Of a stretch of DNA of 64,000 nt, positions 1 through 12,241 are shown in pieces. The stretch is from positions 930,001 to 994,000 of the forward strand of contig CM022378.1 in the NCBI GenBank assembly GCA_011800155.1, written 5' to 3'. Positions within the stretch are counted from its first letter, which is position 1. Every line of letters starts with the position of its first letter. Made by a program: the position numbers and the translations under genes. The notes beneath the pieces were generated by a model, which saw only the letters and a list, made by a program, of their open reading frames with translations, made no database searches and was not told where the DNA came from. This DNA comes from Flammulina velutipes. Lineage: Eukaryota; Basidiomycota; Agaricomycetes; Agaricales; Physalacriaceae.

Positions 1-38
1 GTTATCGATGTGAAGGAGGTTGTTAGCCAGGGATTTAG

Positions 39-1019
39 GTGTGTCGGCCAACTGGTAGATCAATAAGGCTGAAGTTAACTTGTCATAGCTATACAAAAAC
101 GAACAAAACCTTCATCGTAGACTTGGCTTCGGATGCGGATACAACTCCCACCCATTCGACCTACATCACTGCCTTTGGTCCAATCCAGGAGGACTCGCCA
201 TATCACCCTAACTCGTTGGAGACGACTGCGCGCATAATAACCCTTATAAGCAAGAGCGAAACCGTTCCCGTATCCGAGCCCTACGTCGACGCTTCATGCA
301 GTCTCGTTCCCTTCCCCTACCTCATGACTCCGGTCGAAAGCGTCACCTCGGACATGCTACTCTCTCTCGCAGACCTGCGGCGCCTCAAGGCCCTAACACC
401 CGAACAAAATGTCTTCGTCGACCTCAAGATCGGAGAGTTCCTCGCCAAGTTACACGGCGCGGTGCAGAATGACTGGTTCGGAATGCCTTCCGTCAAGGAT
501 CCCGTCGATCCGTCCTACAGCTGGCAGGAAACCTTCACTCTCATCTTCGAAACCATCCTATCAGAGGCGGAAAGCCGTCAGTCCGCTCCTTTCAAGGCGA
601 TCAACTACACCGACATCCGCGGAGCCTTGTCCCGCGCCATCGCCTTCTTTCTATTCGACGACGTGGAAGTCCCGTCCTTGATATGGCTGACAGGCTCTGA
701 CGAAGATATATATCTCAAGACGAAACCCATCCCGGAGATAACTGCTATCCTACCGAGCGTGGGCTATGCAGTATGGGGGGACCCGTTACTGGAGGCGTTC
801 TTTATTGCGCCAACCGAAGCACTGCTTGAAGGGTATAGGGGAGGCGGTGGCGAAGACCTGACTATCTTCCCTAGACAGAAAACGAAACGCCTTTGGTACA
901 CCTTATTCTTGGCGCTCCTCGTGTTGTTGGAACGTGGGGAAGAGAGCCTCATGGGCAAGTGGGCGCTAGAGAAGATAGCAACGACGAGCCATGAATTGAA
1001 GTCGGCGCCTTGCTACTGA
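39..1019 (+). CDS. APH-like (aminoglycoside phosphotransferase-fold) kinase family protein, 5' end missing
   Basis: The frame is open for about 326 codons and ends with TGA. There is no ATG at its left edge, so the first exon probably lies outside the window or across an intron. The pattern is that of the large basidiomycete family of APH/protein-kinase-like proteins: a segment with PYPYL-type wording (here VPFPYLMTP), then IGEFLAKLHG followed by QNDWFG, and a C-terminal VWGDP motif where family members carry the catalytic-loop region. The usual HxD wording is replaced by WGDP, so catalytic activity is uncertain. The substrate is unknown; in this family small metabolites are suspected rather than proteins. 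Assignment is by recognised motifs only. Confidence 0.6.
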   Translation: MCRPTGRSIRLKLTCHSYTKTNKTFIVDLASDADTTPTHSTYITAFGPIQEDSPYHPNSLETTARIITLISKSETVPVSEPYVDASCSLVPFPYLMTPVESVTSDMLLSLADLRRLKALTPEQNVFVDLKIGEFLAKLHGAVQNDWFGMPSVKDPVDPSYSWQETFTLIFETILSEAESRQSAPFKAINYTDIRGALSRAIAFFLFDDVEVPSLIWLTGSDEDIYLKTKPIPEITAILPSVGYAVWGDPLLEAFFIAPTEALLEGYRGGGGEDLTIFPRQKTKRLWYTLFLALLVLLERGEESLMGKWALEKIATTSHELKSAPCY

Positions 1020-1563
1020 TACTTACATAGTATGTGTGTTTCTATTGTGGTCTTCGAGTTATCATCTCATGCTGATTTACACAGGTTATTATATTGAATA
1101 TTTCCTCGCTATAGCCCTGCATATTTCTGTCCACTGGTGAAAACGAGTCCTACTGACGTGTGTAACGTTCACGTCCTTCCGAAACGTCAAAAGTTGCAAA
1201 TCATCTGGGAAGATTACTGGGCCATTGAGTAGCGCCTTACGCGCTCATGCACATTTCGAAGGCGGGAGACATCGTCTGACGATCTTACCCCATCCATCCG
1301 TTCACTGACATATTCGCAGGGTTATCAAAAATAGACTCGCGATGCGTGACAATAATCTACGCCAACAGCGAACAAGCTACATATTTGCAAATCCAACACC
1401 GCTTTTAGCGCACCCGTAAGTTACCTGCCATTCGTCCCATAGACGCTGGCTGACTTGGATGACTCACGCTCCAAGTGGCCACGGTGCCTTTACATAACGA
1501 TTCATATAAAGGACACACGCATTCCTTTCTTATATCTCCGATTCCCCTTGTTCACTTACTGGC
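1020..1563. other. Intergenic region between the APH-like gene and the BCS1-like gene
   Basis: About 540 bases with only out-of-frame short ORFs. It holds the 3' flank of the APH-like gene and the promoter of the downstream AAA ATPase. Apart from a TATA-like box near its right end I see no gene, repeat or RNA. Confidence 0.6.
1505..1510 (+). promoter_or_regulatory. TATA box of the BCS1-like gene
   Basis: TATAAA lies 54 bases upstream of the chosen ATG at 1564, in a pyrimidine-rich leader. The position is normal for a fungal core promoter. Confidence 0.45.
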
Positions 1564-3548
1564 ATGTCTGGTTTCATCCAACAGCTTCTGCAAGATATCG
1601 CGCCATTCTTCGACGCCAACATAACCGCGTCTCACAATGCATCTGCACCTATCACTCCGTCCTCCATCCCATCCATTCCATCGGATCTGACTTCCCTCCT
1701 CACTCTCTTATTCTCTTTTGGCGCTCTCCGCGACTGGCTGAAGTTGATCGTCATCGGTGGGGTTTTGGAGACATGCCGTCGGACGATACTGAGCGTGTAC
1801 GAGTCGATCCTCGATTCATTCTACATACGCGCCTCTTTTGATCAAGAAGATGATTGTTATCGTACGTGCCACTCAATACCCACACTCCGGTTTTCTAACA
1901 ATATCTCGCTGTATGTAGAATGGATGTTGGTTTGGCTGTCTAAGCAGCCTTCATGGTGTACGTTCTCCGTTCCCTGTAATTGCCCTTATCTCATGTTCTT
2001 TCAGCCAAAGCCCGGAATTTCGAAATCGCCACTCGCTTCGGTACCAGAGGCGCGGGGATCGAGCTCGATATGTTGGCGGATGATGGGGATGATGATTCTT
2101 CACGCAAAGTGTCATGCCTTCCCTCGGTGTCAGTCGACTACTCGCTATGGTATCGATGGAACTATATCACGATCTCGAAAACGCTGCAAGAGCCCACTCT
2201 ATCTTATGGCGGTCGGCAGTCGACTCTGCATATGAGGTTGGTGATCACTTGAACGAATTTGCCAGCTGGACTAATGAGTGGCACTCTTTCTAGCATACTC
2301 ACAAGGAACCAAAGTGTTATTGTGGACATACTTCAGGATGCACGGAGGGAGTACATGGGTGCGCAGGAGAAGGCTACGACGATATGGATATCTGACGCGT
2401 ATGTCTTTCTTCCTTCCTTCTTGACGTGCAGACACTCTGACTGAGACCCTCTTACAGCCAGAACAACTGGCTCAGAGGATCGGAACGTTCCAAGCGAAGT
2501 CTGGATTCCGTCATCCTTGAGCCAGGAGTGAAAGATCTCCTCCTCGACGATGCCAGGGACTTTTTGCACAGCAAAGAATGGTACCACGAGCGCGGGATTC
2601 CTTTCAGGCGGGGGTATCTCCTCGTAAGCATTCATCTTTCATATTCGATGGTTACTGAGACAAACCACAGTACGGTGTGCCGGGCGCAGGGAAGACCTCA
2701 ATCATCCACAGTCTCGCTGGAGAGCTCAAACTCGACATCTACGTTATCTCCCTCTCTCGTATCGGATTGGACGACGCGGGGTTGGATGCACTCATCAACG
2801 ACCTCCCGGAGCGATGTATCGCCCTCATGGAAGATATCGATGCGGCTTTTTCTGGGAATCTGAACCGGGAAGACGATAGCGATGATAATGATCAGCAGAA
2901 GAAGATGAAGGCCGCGGCGCCAACAACGAGCAAGTGAGTTGTTCTCTTATTCCGACGTATCACATGAGATCTGACATGACCGACGGTAGAGTGAGCCTCA
3001 GCGGTCTCCTGAACGCACTCGATGGGGTGGGGGCGCAGGAGGGAAGGATCCTGTTTGCTACGACGAACAAGTACGGGGCGCTGGATCCGGCGCTTACTCG
3101 TCCTGGACGGATGGATCTGCATGTGGAGTTTAAACTTTCGAGCAAGTTCCAGGCGCAGGAGCTGTTCAAGCGGTTTTATATGCCTCGGGGCGTTCCGGCT
3201 GCTTCACTCGAGAAGGAGGAGGAGAAGGAAGAGGAAGAAGAGGAAGAAGACGACGACGACGAGGAGGCACCGAGCCCTTTGGACTCGGGTTTCGCGTCTC
3301 TGGCATCTGCATCGGACCTTGAAGAGAAGAATGTCCGGGGGACATTACATGGGACGCCTGAAATTTCGACTGAGCGGCTGGAGAGGCTTGCGAAGGAGTT
3401 TGCGGAGATCGTACCGGACAGGGAGTTCTCTATGGCTAGTCTGCAGGGATATCTTATGACGAAGAAGATGTGGCCTGTTGCTGCTGTCAAGGGTGCGCGG
3501 GAATGGATTGAGAAGGAGCTGGAAGGGAGGGAGAGGAAGAAGATTTGA
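1564..3548 (+). CDS. BCS1-like AAA ATPase (mitochondrial chaperone family)
   Basis: A multi-exon gene. The N-terminal part (from 1564) carries a hydrophobic stretch typical of the BCS1 N-terminal membrane anchor. It is followed by a BCS1 N-domain-like region, and then in the exons from about 2460 by the AAA core: Walker A GVPGAGKTS, Walker B IALMEDIDAAF, and a sensor/arginine-finger region reading ATTNKYGALDPALTRPGRMD. A Glu/Asp-rich insert of about 25 residues sits between the AAA core and the C-terminal helices (about 3205-3270). Bona fide BCS1 inserts the Rieske protein into complex III. Agaricomycetes have many BCS1-like paralogues, and the acidic insert and divergent N-terminus make a paralogue more likely than the true orthologue. 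At least four introns are needed; exact borders in the first third are uncertain. Confidence 0.8.
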
Positions 3549-3731
3549 ATTCGGCACATCACTTAGACTATATACCACTACATATTGTAAACACCAAAGC
3601 TGTATACCTATAATCCATCCATACCAGAAGCATTACGTTCAGACGAATATTGAACACGTCCGGCATTCGCCGCATTGATCAAAAAAATCCTCTTGTCCAG
3701 CACCACCACACCCGGACAACAACAAAAAGCC

Positions 3732-6099
3732 ATGGCTCAACAACGTATGTCCCTCTGGGCGACGGAGGATATCGATGAAGATCTGCAAGATGTGGATCTC
3801 TCCCTGGCGATGGGTGCTTACGGCCAAAATACTTTCGATGATGGTGAGCTTAACCATGACCCCGTCCTCCCCTCCCCATCCTCCCACTTATAAACCCAAA
3901 GCGCACATCCCCCAACCGCAATTCGACGAATCCACAATGATGGCGGTTCAACACCAAATTGCGCAACAGACGGCATTTGCGCAGATTCCTGATGTCGTCA
4001 AGGCCGTACGCCCTCTCCCTTCCCTTTTCCTCATTGATCACTGACGTTAACAGTTCATCGTGCACTTCCACCAAGCGGTGCTAGACAACAACTTGGCGGA
4101 GATAACGGTGGCGTACGAGAGTGGGTGGAATAGGTTTACGGAAAAGTTTTATGCGAAGACGGAGTGGCCTGAGGCGGAGATTATCGCTCCTTTGGTTAAT
4201 GACGGTGCGTTTTATCTTCTTTATTGTGTTGGGTGGATGTTTGATGAATTGACATTGGACAGATCCGATTTTCCTCATCCTGTATCGCGAGTTGTATTAC
4301 CGACATGTGTACTCGCGGTTACAGCCCAACATCGACGATCGGTTCCACTCGTATGAGAACAGCTGCGAGCTGTTTAACTATCTTCTCAGTGTGTTTTTCA
4401 TTCTTCCCTCTCCCTCTCTTCAGTATCTCAATCCCCGCGCAGACTCCGAAGGTCCCGTCACACTAGAGCTACCGGAACAGTGGCTATGGGATATCATTGA
4501 CGAGTTCATCTACCAGTACCAGGTGTTCTGCACCTGGCGCTCCAAGAGCAAAAACAAGACCGAAGACGAGTTGGCGGTTCTGGAGGAGGGTGCTGGGGTA
4601 CGTCATTCAATACCAATGCTTTGTTGAAGCTGACCTGACGGAACGTAGATCTGGAGCTCTTACAGCGTATTGAACGTCCTTTACTCATTGATTCAAAAGT
4701 CCAAGATCAACGATTTTATCGATGCGACGCAGGCGGGAAAATCTGCAGAGGAGATCGCGTGTGTTCTTTTTTTTCCGCTTTTAGTTTGGTTTTTACTGAC
4801 TGGAGATGTTTAGGGAGATCGTGGGCCCGTATGGCGCACGACCGATATACAGGATGCTGGGGTACTTTAGCATCATTGGGCTCTTGAGGGTGCATGTCCT
4901 TCTGGGAGATTTTACGCTGGCGTTGAAGGTTATGGATAATGTTGAGCTGAACCAGAAGGTGGGCTTTGGTTGAACTGGATTGAAATAACACGAGCTGACT
5001 TTGGGTGTAGTCACCGTTTACGCGTGTGACGGCCTGCCACGTCGCGACGTATTACTACGTGGGCTTTTGCTACATGATGCTTCGCCGGTACCCCGATGCG
5101 ATCCGGACGTTCGTGGCGATTTTGAACTTCATTATGCGGATGCGGCAGTACCACACGCGGAGTTATCAGTACGACCAGGTATGGCGCACAAATATCTTTG
5201 CAAAAATATTTTTCTTACCAATAACTGTGTGTAGATAAGCAAGACGGCGGACCGGATGTACGCGTTGTTCGCGATGTGCCATTCTCTTTCTCCGAGTCGG
5301 CTGGATGATAATATTGCGAATATTGCGAAGGAGAGGTATGGGGACCAGATTACGAAGATGGGGCGTGGGGGGTGAGTTGGCTTTCTCTCTGCTCTGCTCT
5401 GCATTCGGATCTGATGATATCGTTAGGGAGGGCGCGCTACCCGCGTATGAGGAACTGTTCCTCTACGCGTGTCCAAAGTTCATCAACGCCAACTCGCCTG
5501 TGTTTGAGGATGTGGTGGAGGGCGAGGACATCGCTCATAGGCAATTGAGGCTGTTCCTCTCTGATGTGATTGCACAGCAGTCTACGCCTACGCTGAAGAG
5601 CTTTTTGAAGCTCTATACGAGCTTGGGGTCGAAGAAGCTTGCTAATTTCTTGGATGTGGATGAGGAGGAGATGATCCAGGAGATGATGGTTATGAAGCAA
5701 TGCTCGAGGAGTATGAGTCGGGTGGGCGTCGAGGTGAGGCGGGGTGGGTTGTTGGACGGGCAGATGATCACGACGAGTGATCTGAACTTTGTTATTGATG
5801 AGGTGTGTTTTTGTCTTGTGTTTCCGGCGTTTCTCTCTCTCTCTGATGCTGGGTGAATTTTATAGAATATGGTGCACATAGCTGAGTCGACGGTGGGAAG
5901 GAGGTATGCTGGGTGGTTTATTAAGAATACGGAGAGGACGCAGAGGATTTTTGATGATTTGAAGAATATGCCGTTGCCTGCGCCGCCTGCGAAGGGGAGT
6001 GTGGCTGCTGTTGCGGCGCCTGTGGCGAACTTTAAGCCTGCTGTGAGGGCTGGGGGGCATGGGAAGGTTGCGTGGGGGGCTGTTAGTGTTAAAGGCTGA
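3732..6099 (+). CDS. eIF3l: Eukaryotic translation initiation factor 3 subunit L
   Basis: The spliced product reads through the eIF3l/PCI family from end to end. The start MAQQRMSLW is followed by [15 protein letters not shown] (after an intron beginning at about 3844), [10 protein letters not shown], then the well conserved [39 protein letters not shown] and the C-terminal PCI segment [25 protein letters not shown] (joined across an intron near 5803-5866). The subunit belongs to the outer eIF3 complex that loads mRNA on the 40S ribosome in the cytoplasm. The protein ends with a short Pro/Ala-rich tail. About eight introns interrupt it. Budding yeast lacks this subunit, filamentous fungi keep it. 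Start chosen at the first ATG, inside a CCATGG context. Confidence 0.93.
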
Positions 6100-6335
6100 G
6101 CTATTGTACGTGTGTATGTAGAGGGGATCGGGGATCGTGAATGTATCTCCTAGTTTTCGAGTCCTACTTACATTGTTCGTGGTCCTTGTCCTTGTTATAT
6201 CCACCGATTACCAATCGCATTGATCGTTGACTTGTTTCTCTCACCATCCACCCATCTCTTTCCCTTTCTCTTCGCTGTATATACTATAGTTAACGCGAAT
6301 TCCTCCGCACACGCACGAACTCGAACTCGAAGGAT

Positions 6336-8620
<2,285 letters not shown>

Positions 8621-8954
8621 GGTGGTTTGGTTGGTGGTGGGAGGGAGGGAGGTTACTTGGAGAAGGGAGGTTCGTGTACTCTGAATTGTGGAGGATGGAT
8701 GGGGGAGGAAGGAAGGAAGGAGGGAGGGAGGAGGGAAGAAGGTTCTTGGACGTTTGTTGTATGTACGTTTCGGTTCTTTATGTATGGAATGGAAAGGAAT
8801 TCGATTAGATGTTATGTATTTAACATTGAATTTGGGGAGCGTAAGGCAGGAGCACGTGAGATCTATATGTTGGCTCTGGACTTTGACTGTCCGAGTCGTT
8901 GGTGATACTTAGCTATTCCTCTTCAGTCTTCCTTCCTCATTCGAAATTGTTTGG
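8621..8954. other. 3' flank of the YPK-type kinase gene
   Basis: The first part is purine-rich (GGA/GGAAG runs around 8635-8740). The rest is AT-richer and probably holds the kinase mRNA 3' end. The ORFs here are low-complexity by-products of the GGA runs. No gene is supported. Confidence 0.5.
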
Positions 8955-9455
8955 TTGCAGATGAGGCGGGGACCGTACGTCAACTTTAAGCGACTTCTGC
9001 TCATCCCCAGCTCGTCCCGCGTGCGGATTCGGACGACTCGCGCTCGGGCGCGCGTTCCTACTCCATCGACATCGACGTCGGAACCAGCGAAGAGACCAAC
9101 GTTGGAACCAGCGAAGAGACCGACGTTAGAACCAGAAGCGGAGGAGACGCCAATAGAAGAAGTGGATGCACGGTTATTGGCTGCCATTACCCAGACGATG
9201 CGGATGCATTATGTTCGGAGGTCGAAGATCAAGGGAGAGAGGGTGAGGAATGAGGAGGATGTGTGGGAGAGGGAGAGGAAGGCGAGGGAGGTGAGGAGGG
9301 CGAGGAGGGAGGTGGAGAGGGAGAGGGTGAAAAAGGAGATGGAGGAGATGGAGAAGGAGATGGAGGAGAGAGAGAGGGAGAGGGTGAAAGAGAGGGTGTG
9401 GCTATTCAAGGATGACTCGGACTTTACGCCTATACCTGTTGATCTGGAGGATTGA
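8955..9455 (+). CDS. Hypothetical highly charged protein with coiled-coil C-terminal half
   Basis: A 166-codon ORF that I do not recognise. Its N-terminal part is basic and Ser/Thr-rich. Then comes a tandem EPAKRPTL repeat encoded by a 24-bp DNA repeat, a short conserved-looking segment with EEVDARLLAAITQTMRMHY, and a long run of alternating Arg/Glu (about residues 95-145) that would form a coiled coil or single alpha helix. A second Met three codons in follows a CAG and could mark an acceptor site, so an upstream exon is possible. The strongly biased composition means it may be chance coding in purine-rich DNA. RNA evidence would decide. Confidence 0.35.
   Translation: MQMRRGPYVNFKRLLLIPSSSRVRIRTTRARARVPTPSTSTSEPAKRPTLEPAKRPTLEPEAEETPIEEVDARLLAAITQTMRMHYVRRSKIKGERVRNEEDVWERERKAREVRRARREVERERVKKEMEEMEKEMEERERERVKERVWLFKDDSDFTPIPVDLED
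9080..9127 (+). repeat. Two tandem 24-bp units
   Basis: Two adjacent copies of a 24-bp unit starting GGAACCAGCGAAGAGACC differ at one base. A third partial copy follows. They lie inside the hypothetical charged ORF and keep its frame. Confidence 0.85.
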
Positions 9456-9501
9456 GGGTGTTTGTTAAAGGGAGAAAAAACATCTTGATGAGAACCGAGA
9501 T

Positions 9502-9593
9502 GCATTAAGAGGGAATCGAACCCCCGGCGGGTCGATTCCAGTGGAGGAATCTCATCATGGCAACGACCCAGGTTACCACTACCCCATTAATGC
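9502..9593 (-). tRNA. tRNA-Gly(GCC) with intron
   Basis: Read on the minus strand, the 92-base sequence folds as a cloverleaf. The 7-bp acceptor stem is GCATTAA/TTAATGC, the D arm has AGTGGTAA, and the T arm contains GGTTCGATTCC. The anticodon stem GGTCG/CGACC has a loop beginning TTGCCA, giving anticodon GCC. An intron of about 22 bases follows position 37. A run of six A at 9475-9480 is the Pol III T6 terminator on the minus strand. The exon sequence is identical to the tRNA at 10555-10647, while the introns differ. Confidence 0.93.
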
Positions 9594-9723
9594 ATGCTGT
9601 TTGTCGATCTCAGCTGAGCATGACTATTTCCCCAATTGACTGAATACATCCCATGTGTACAGTTGTCAGTACATACATCCCGAAATCCGAATCCGAATAA
9701 TAAAGTACTGGTCGCTAGGTACA

Positions 9724-9830
9724 GTACGAGCAAAGTAATCCATCCGCTACGTACGAGCAAAGCGCCCCCGTCTGCGTACACTTAGACTAGGTACGCGCAA
9801 AGTAATCCGTCTGCGTGATACGCTTATCCG
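9724..9830. repeat. Three imperfect direct repeats
   Basis: A unit of about 27-40 bases beginning GTACGAGCAAAG (third copy GTACGCGCAAAG), continuing TAATCC or CGCCCC, then TCTGCGT in copies two and three, starts at about 9724, 9751 and 9791. The third copy encodes, on the minus strand, the last residues of the four-helix membrane protein. The first two lie in its 3' flank. Confidence 0.65.
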
Positions 9831-10490
9831 CAAAGTCAAACTCGAGGTCGGAAGGTGGGCGGGTTCGGTACGTCGTCAACGCTGCCGTCAGCACTATCGA
9901 AATAGGTTAGATTATGGGAAACGAAATGGAAGGGAAAAGGAAAGAGGGAAAGAAGGAAGGAAGAAAACTAACGCGCAACCCAAAGAACCCACACAAACAC
10001 GCGCAGCGCTGCGATCTGCGCGCACCACGGCATGCCGGGACACGAAGGGGGTATCCCGGCCCATTTGTTGGAGGCGAATGCTGCGGTGGGGAGCCAGAGG
10101 AGGGCGAGGAGTGTGTAGGCGCCTAGGGCGAGGGTGCGGGTTTGGTGTGGGTTTATCTGCATTCCTTTTCCCATTCCATTTCCTTCAATGGACGCGGAGG
10201 AGGAAGAGAATGGGTAGGAATGGAGGGAGGGAGGGGGAGGGGCGGAGAGAAAAACGGGGAGGGAGAGGGGGAGGAGGAGGAGGTAAGAGAGGAGGATTAG
10301 TGTGAAGGGGAGGATGTCGGCTGCGTAGAACCATTCTGTGTAGGTGTTTGTTAGGGCTGAGAGGGTGAGGGTTGGGAGGAGGAGGAGGAGCAGGACCACT
10401 AGAAGGGTGAGATGGGGGTTAGTGGGGGGGAGAATGGGGGAGGGAGGGGGGCGTACGCTGCAGGATTTTCGCGGTGGCCAGACCGGACAT
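9787..10490 (-). CDS. Small four-helix membrane protein, MARVEL-like
   Basis: Three exons join cleanly. A 34-base first exon encodes MSGLATAKILQL. The main exon runs to about 9968. The last exon begins after a CTAAC branch and TTTCGATAG acceptor and ends ...QTDYFART. The product of about 200 residues has four strongly hydrophobic segments: LVLLLLLLPTLTLSAL, ILPFTLILLSYLLLLPL, LALGAYTLLALLWLP and AALRVFVWVLWVALL. A Ser/Gly-rich loop lies between helices 2 and 3, and a short polar Arg/Asp tail closes the protein. This topology and the WFYAADILPF wording resemble small fungal MARVEL-domain proteins of the plasma membrane. Function is unknown. The gene is enclosed by two inverted tRNA-Gly genes. 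Confidence 0.65.
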
Positions 10491-10554
10491 TGAAAGAGAA
10501 GAGAAGGGAAGAGAAGAGAAGAAGGGAGAGATGGTTGTCAGGGTCGGGAGGTGT

Positions 10555-10647
10555 GCATTAATGGGGTAGTGGTAACCTGGGTCGTTGCCATATGTTTATC
10601 TGAATGGACGCTTTCGACCCGCCGGGGGTTCGATTCCCTCTTAATGC
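10555..10647 (+). tRNA. tRNA-Gly(GCC) with intron
   Basis: A 93-base cloverleaf whose mature sequence is identical to the minus-strand copy at 9502-9593. It has acceptor stem GCATTAA/TTAATGC, anticodon GCC and T loop GGTTCGATTCC. The intron of about 23 bases after position 37 differs in sequence. A T5 run at 10674-10678 is a plausible terminator. It points toward the 3' end of the NIS synthetase gene, 42 bases away. Confidence 0.93.
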
Positions 10648-10689
10648 AATCTGGATTTGTATGTTCCATTGGTATTTTTCTATTCTAAC

Positions 10690-12189
10690 TTAGCCTATAA
10701 CAAAGTCGTTCTGTGTGCTACCTAGTAGGATGAGGTTGGGAAAGGGGGCGTGGAGGTGCCAGCGGGCTTCGCGCTCCTGGATGCGCATGCGCATGAAGCA
10801 TTTTGCTTGGAGGACGGGGGAGGTGAGCCATGGATGGTTTGGGGGGATGAGGTCCTTGAGGAGTGTACGTAGTATGGCGTAGGCTTCGCCGGAGTAGTGC
10901 AGACCCATGACGCGCGCGAGTTGTTGGAGGTGGTTGTGTATGAGGGAGTGGTACATGCGCGTCCAGACGTCATCGCTGAATATACTATGTGCGGGATCGG
11001 CCCACGGGCAGAGGGCGTGCGGGAGCTTGATCCCGCCAAAGTCGCGGATGGAGAAGGCGGAGGGGAGGCCGGTGGAGGGGTGCAGGTGGAGGAGGGTGTT
11101 TTGGGGGTGTGCTTCGAATGCGAGGGAGTGGAGGAGGAGGGGTGGGAGGAATGTGTGGAGGAGGAGGGAGGCGTAGGAGGTGAACCAGGAGTGTGGGGAG
11201 AAGGAGGGGAAGAGGGAGGAGGGGAAGGCGGAGGGGCGGTCGACTAGGGCTGTGCAGGGGATGGAGGTGGGCGAGGGAGGGGTGCGGATTATGCAGGCGA
11301 GGTGGCGCGCGATGAGAGGGTCGGGGTGGGTGCTGCTCACTGACGCTAGTTCGGTCAGAACGGAGAGTGTGGGAGGTAGGTTGAGAGTGGGGAGTGTATC
11401 GCTGCAGAAGCGCACGCCAAAGTGGGCAGACGCGGGTGAGATGGTGCGTACGGCCGACGTGAGCTTGATGCCGAGCGGCAATTTGAGGCTTGTATTACCC
11501 ACGATTATTGAGCGGAGAGACTGCTGCGCGAGCACGGGGACGCTTACGCGCGGCGGGTACACATGCGCACTCGGAAAATGCGCCACGATCATCGCGATCT
11601 GTAGATCATGAACTGGCACAGCCACGTATTCTGGCTCGAGCGTGAATGGGGGGTACAGCGCCAGCACCTCCTCGATGAGAGACAAGTACGGCCCGGAGAT
11701 GCGGACGGAGGAGGATGGGACGGCGATGAGGCGCAGGAGCGGGTGGAAGAGGTCGTACGCGGGGTCGAGGCGCAGGGGCGGGAGCGGCGCGCGGGTCTTG
11801 TGCATGGGATGCGAGGGATGGCCGTATATCACGCTCTGCTCCATCTCGATACTCGACGACGCCGCGCTCGGCACGGGAGGCGGGTCTGCGAGCGCGCGGG
11901 CCATGTATTCCTCGGAGGACGCGAGCTCGGCGGATATTCCGGAGGAGGGGATGCCCACGGAGGAGGCGTACGCTTCGAAGAGGGGGAGGGGGGACAAAGA
12001 AGTCGGGGCGAGGTCGAACGGGTCGAGCAGGGCGATCTGGGAGGATCCGCGGTGCAGGATCGGGGGGTGCACGAGAGGGATGGGGGGGATCGTAGGGAGG
12101 GCGGTTAGCACGCAGTGGCCGTCGGTGTACGTCGCCTCCACCAAGCCTTCCGTCACCAAAGCACTCACCAGCCGCGCATGTGTCGCCAT
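10690..12189 (-). CDS. IucA/IucC-type NRPS-independent siderophore (NIS) synthetase
   Basis: A single uninterrupted 499-codon frame. It carries the landmarks of the IucA/IucC family in order: GHPSHPMHKTR (residues 123-133, ATP/phosphate-binding segment), GIKLTSAVRTISP (240-252), FEAHPQNTLL (358-367), RDFGGIKL (382-389) and KCFMRMRI (463-470) near the C-terminus. These ATP-dependent enzymes couple citrate or another carboxylate to an amine or alcohol, most often for siderophores. The protein is shorter than typical bacterial members (about 580-620), mainly at the N-terminus. No intron is needed, unlike almost every neighbour, which fits a bacterial origin or retroposition. No other siderophore gene is recognisable nearby. 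Its start lies 52 bases from the SYN8 start on the other strand. The substrate cannot be deduced. Confidence 0.88.
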   Translation of the reverse strand: MATHARLVSALVTEGLVEATYTDGHCVLTALPTIPPIPLVHPPILHRGSSQIALLDPFDLAPTSLSPLPLFEAYASSVGIPSSGISAELASSEEYMARALADPPPVPSAASSSIEMEQSVIYGHPSHPMHKTRAPLPPLRLDPAYDLFHPLLRLIAVPSSSVRISGPYLSLIEEVLALYPPFTLEPEYVAVPVHDLQIAMIVAHFPSAHVYPPRVSVPVLAQQSLRSIIVGNTSLKLPLGIKLTSAVRTISPASAHFGVRFCSDTLPTLNLPPTLSVLTELASVSSTHPDPLIARHLACIIRTPPSPTSIPCTALVDRPSAFPSSLFPSFSPHSWFTSYASLLLHTFLPPLLLHSLAFEAHPQNTLLHLHPSTGLPSAFSIRDFGGIKLPHALCPWADPAHSIFSDDVWTRMYHSLIHNHLQQLARVMGLHYSGEAYAILRTLLKDLIPPNHPWLTSPVLQAKCFMRMRIQEREARWHLHAPFPNLILLGSTQNDFVIG

Positions 12190-12241
12190 AGTACAAGTAC
12201 GATCGCAGCTTCGTCACAGTCACACACTTTCCACTTTAACC

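Noticed and set aside
10897..12108. Long plus-strand ORFs opposite the NIS synthetase
   Set aside because: They are Gly/Glu/Arg-rich mirror images of GC-rich coding sequence on the minus strand, which carries clear family motifs.
10690..12189. NIS gene as bacterial contamination of the assembly
   Set aside because: It lies between intron-bearing fungal genes and next to a eukaryotic intron-containing tRNA, in continuous sequence.
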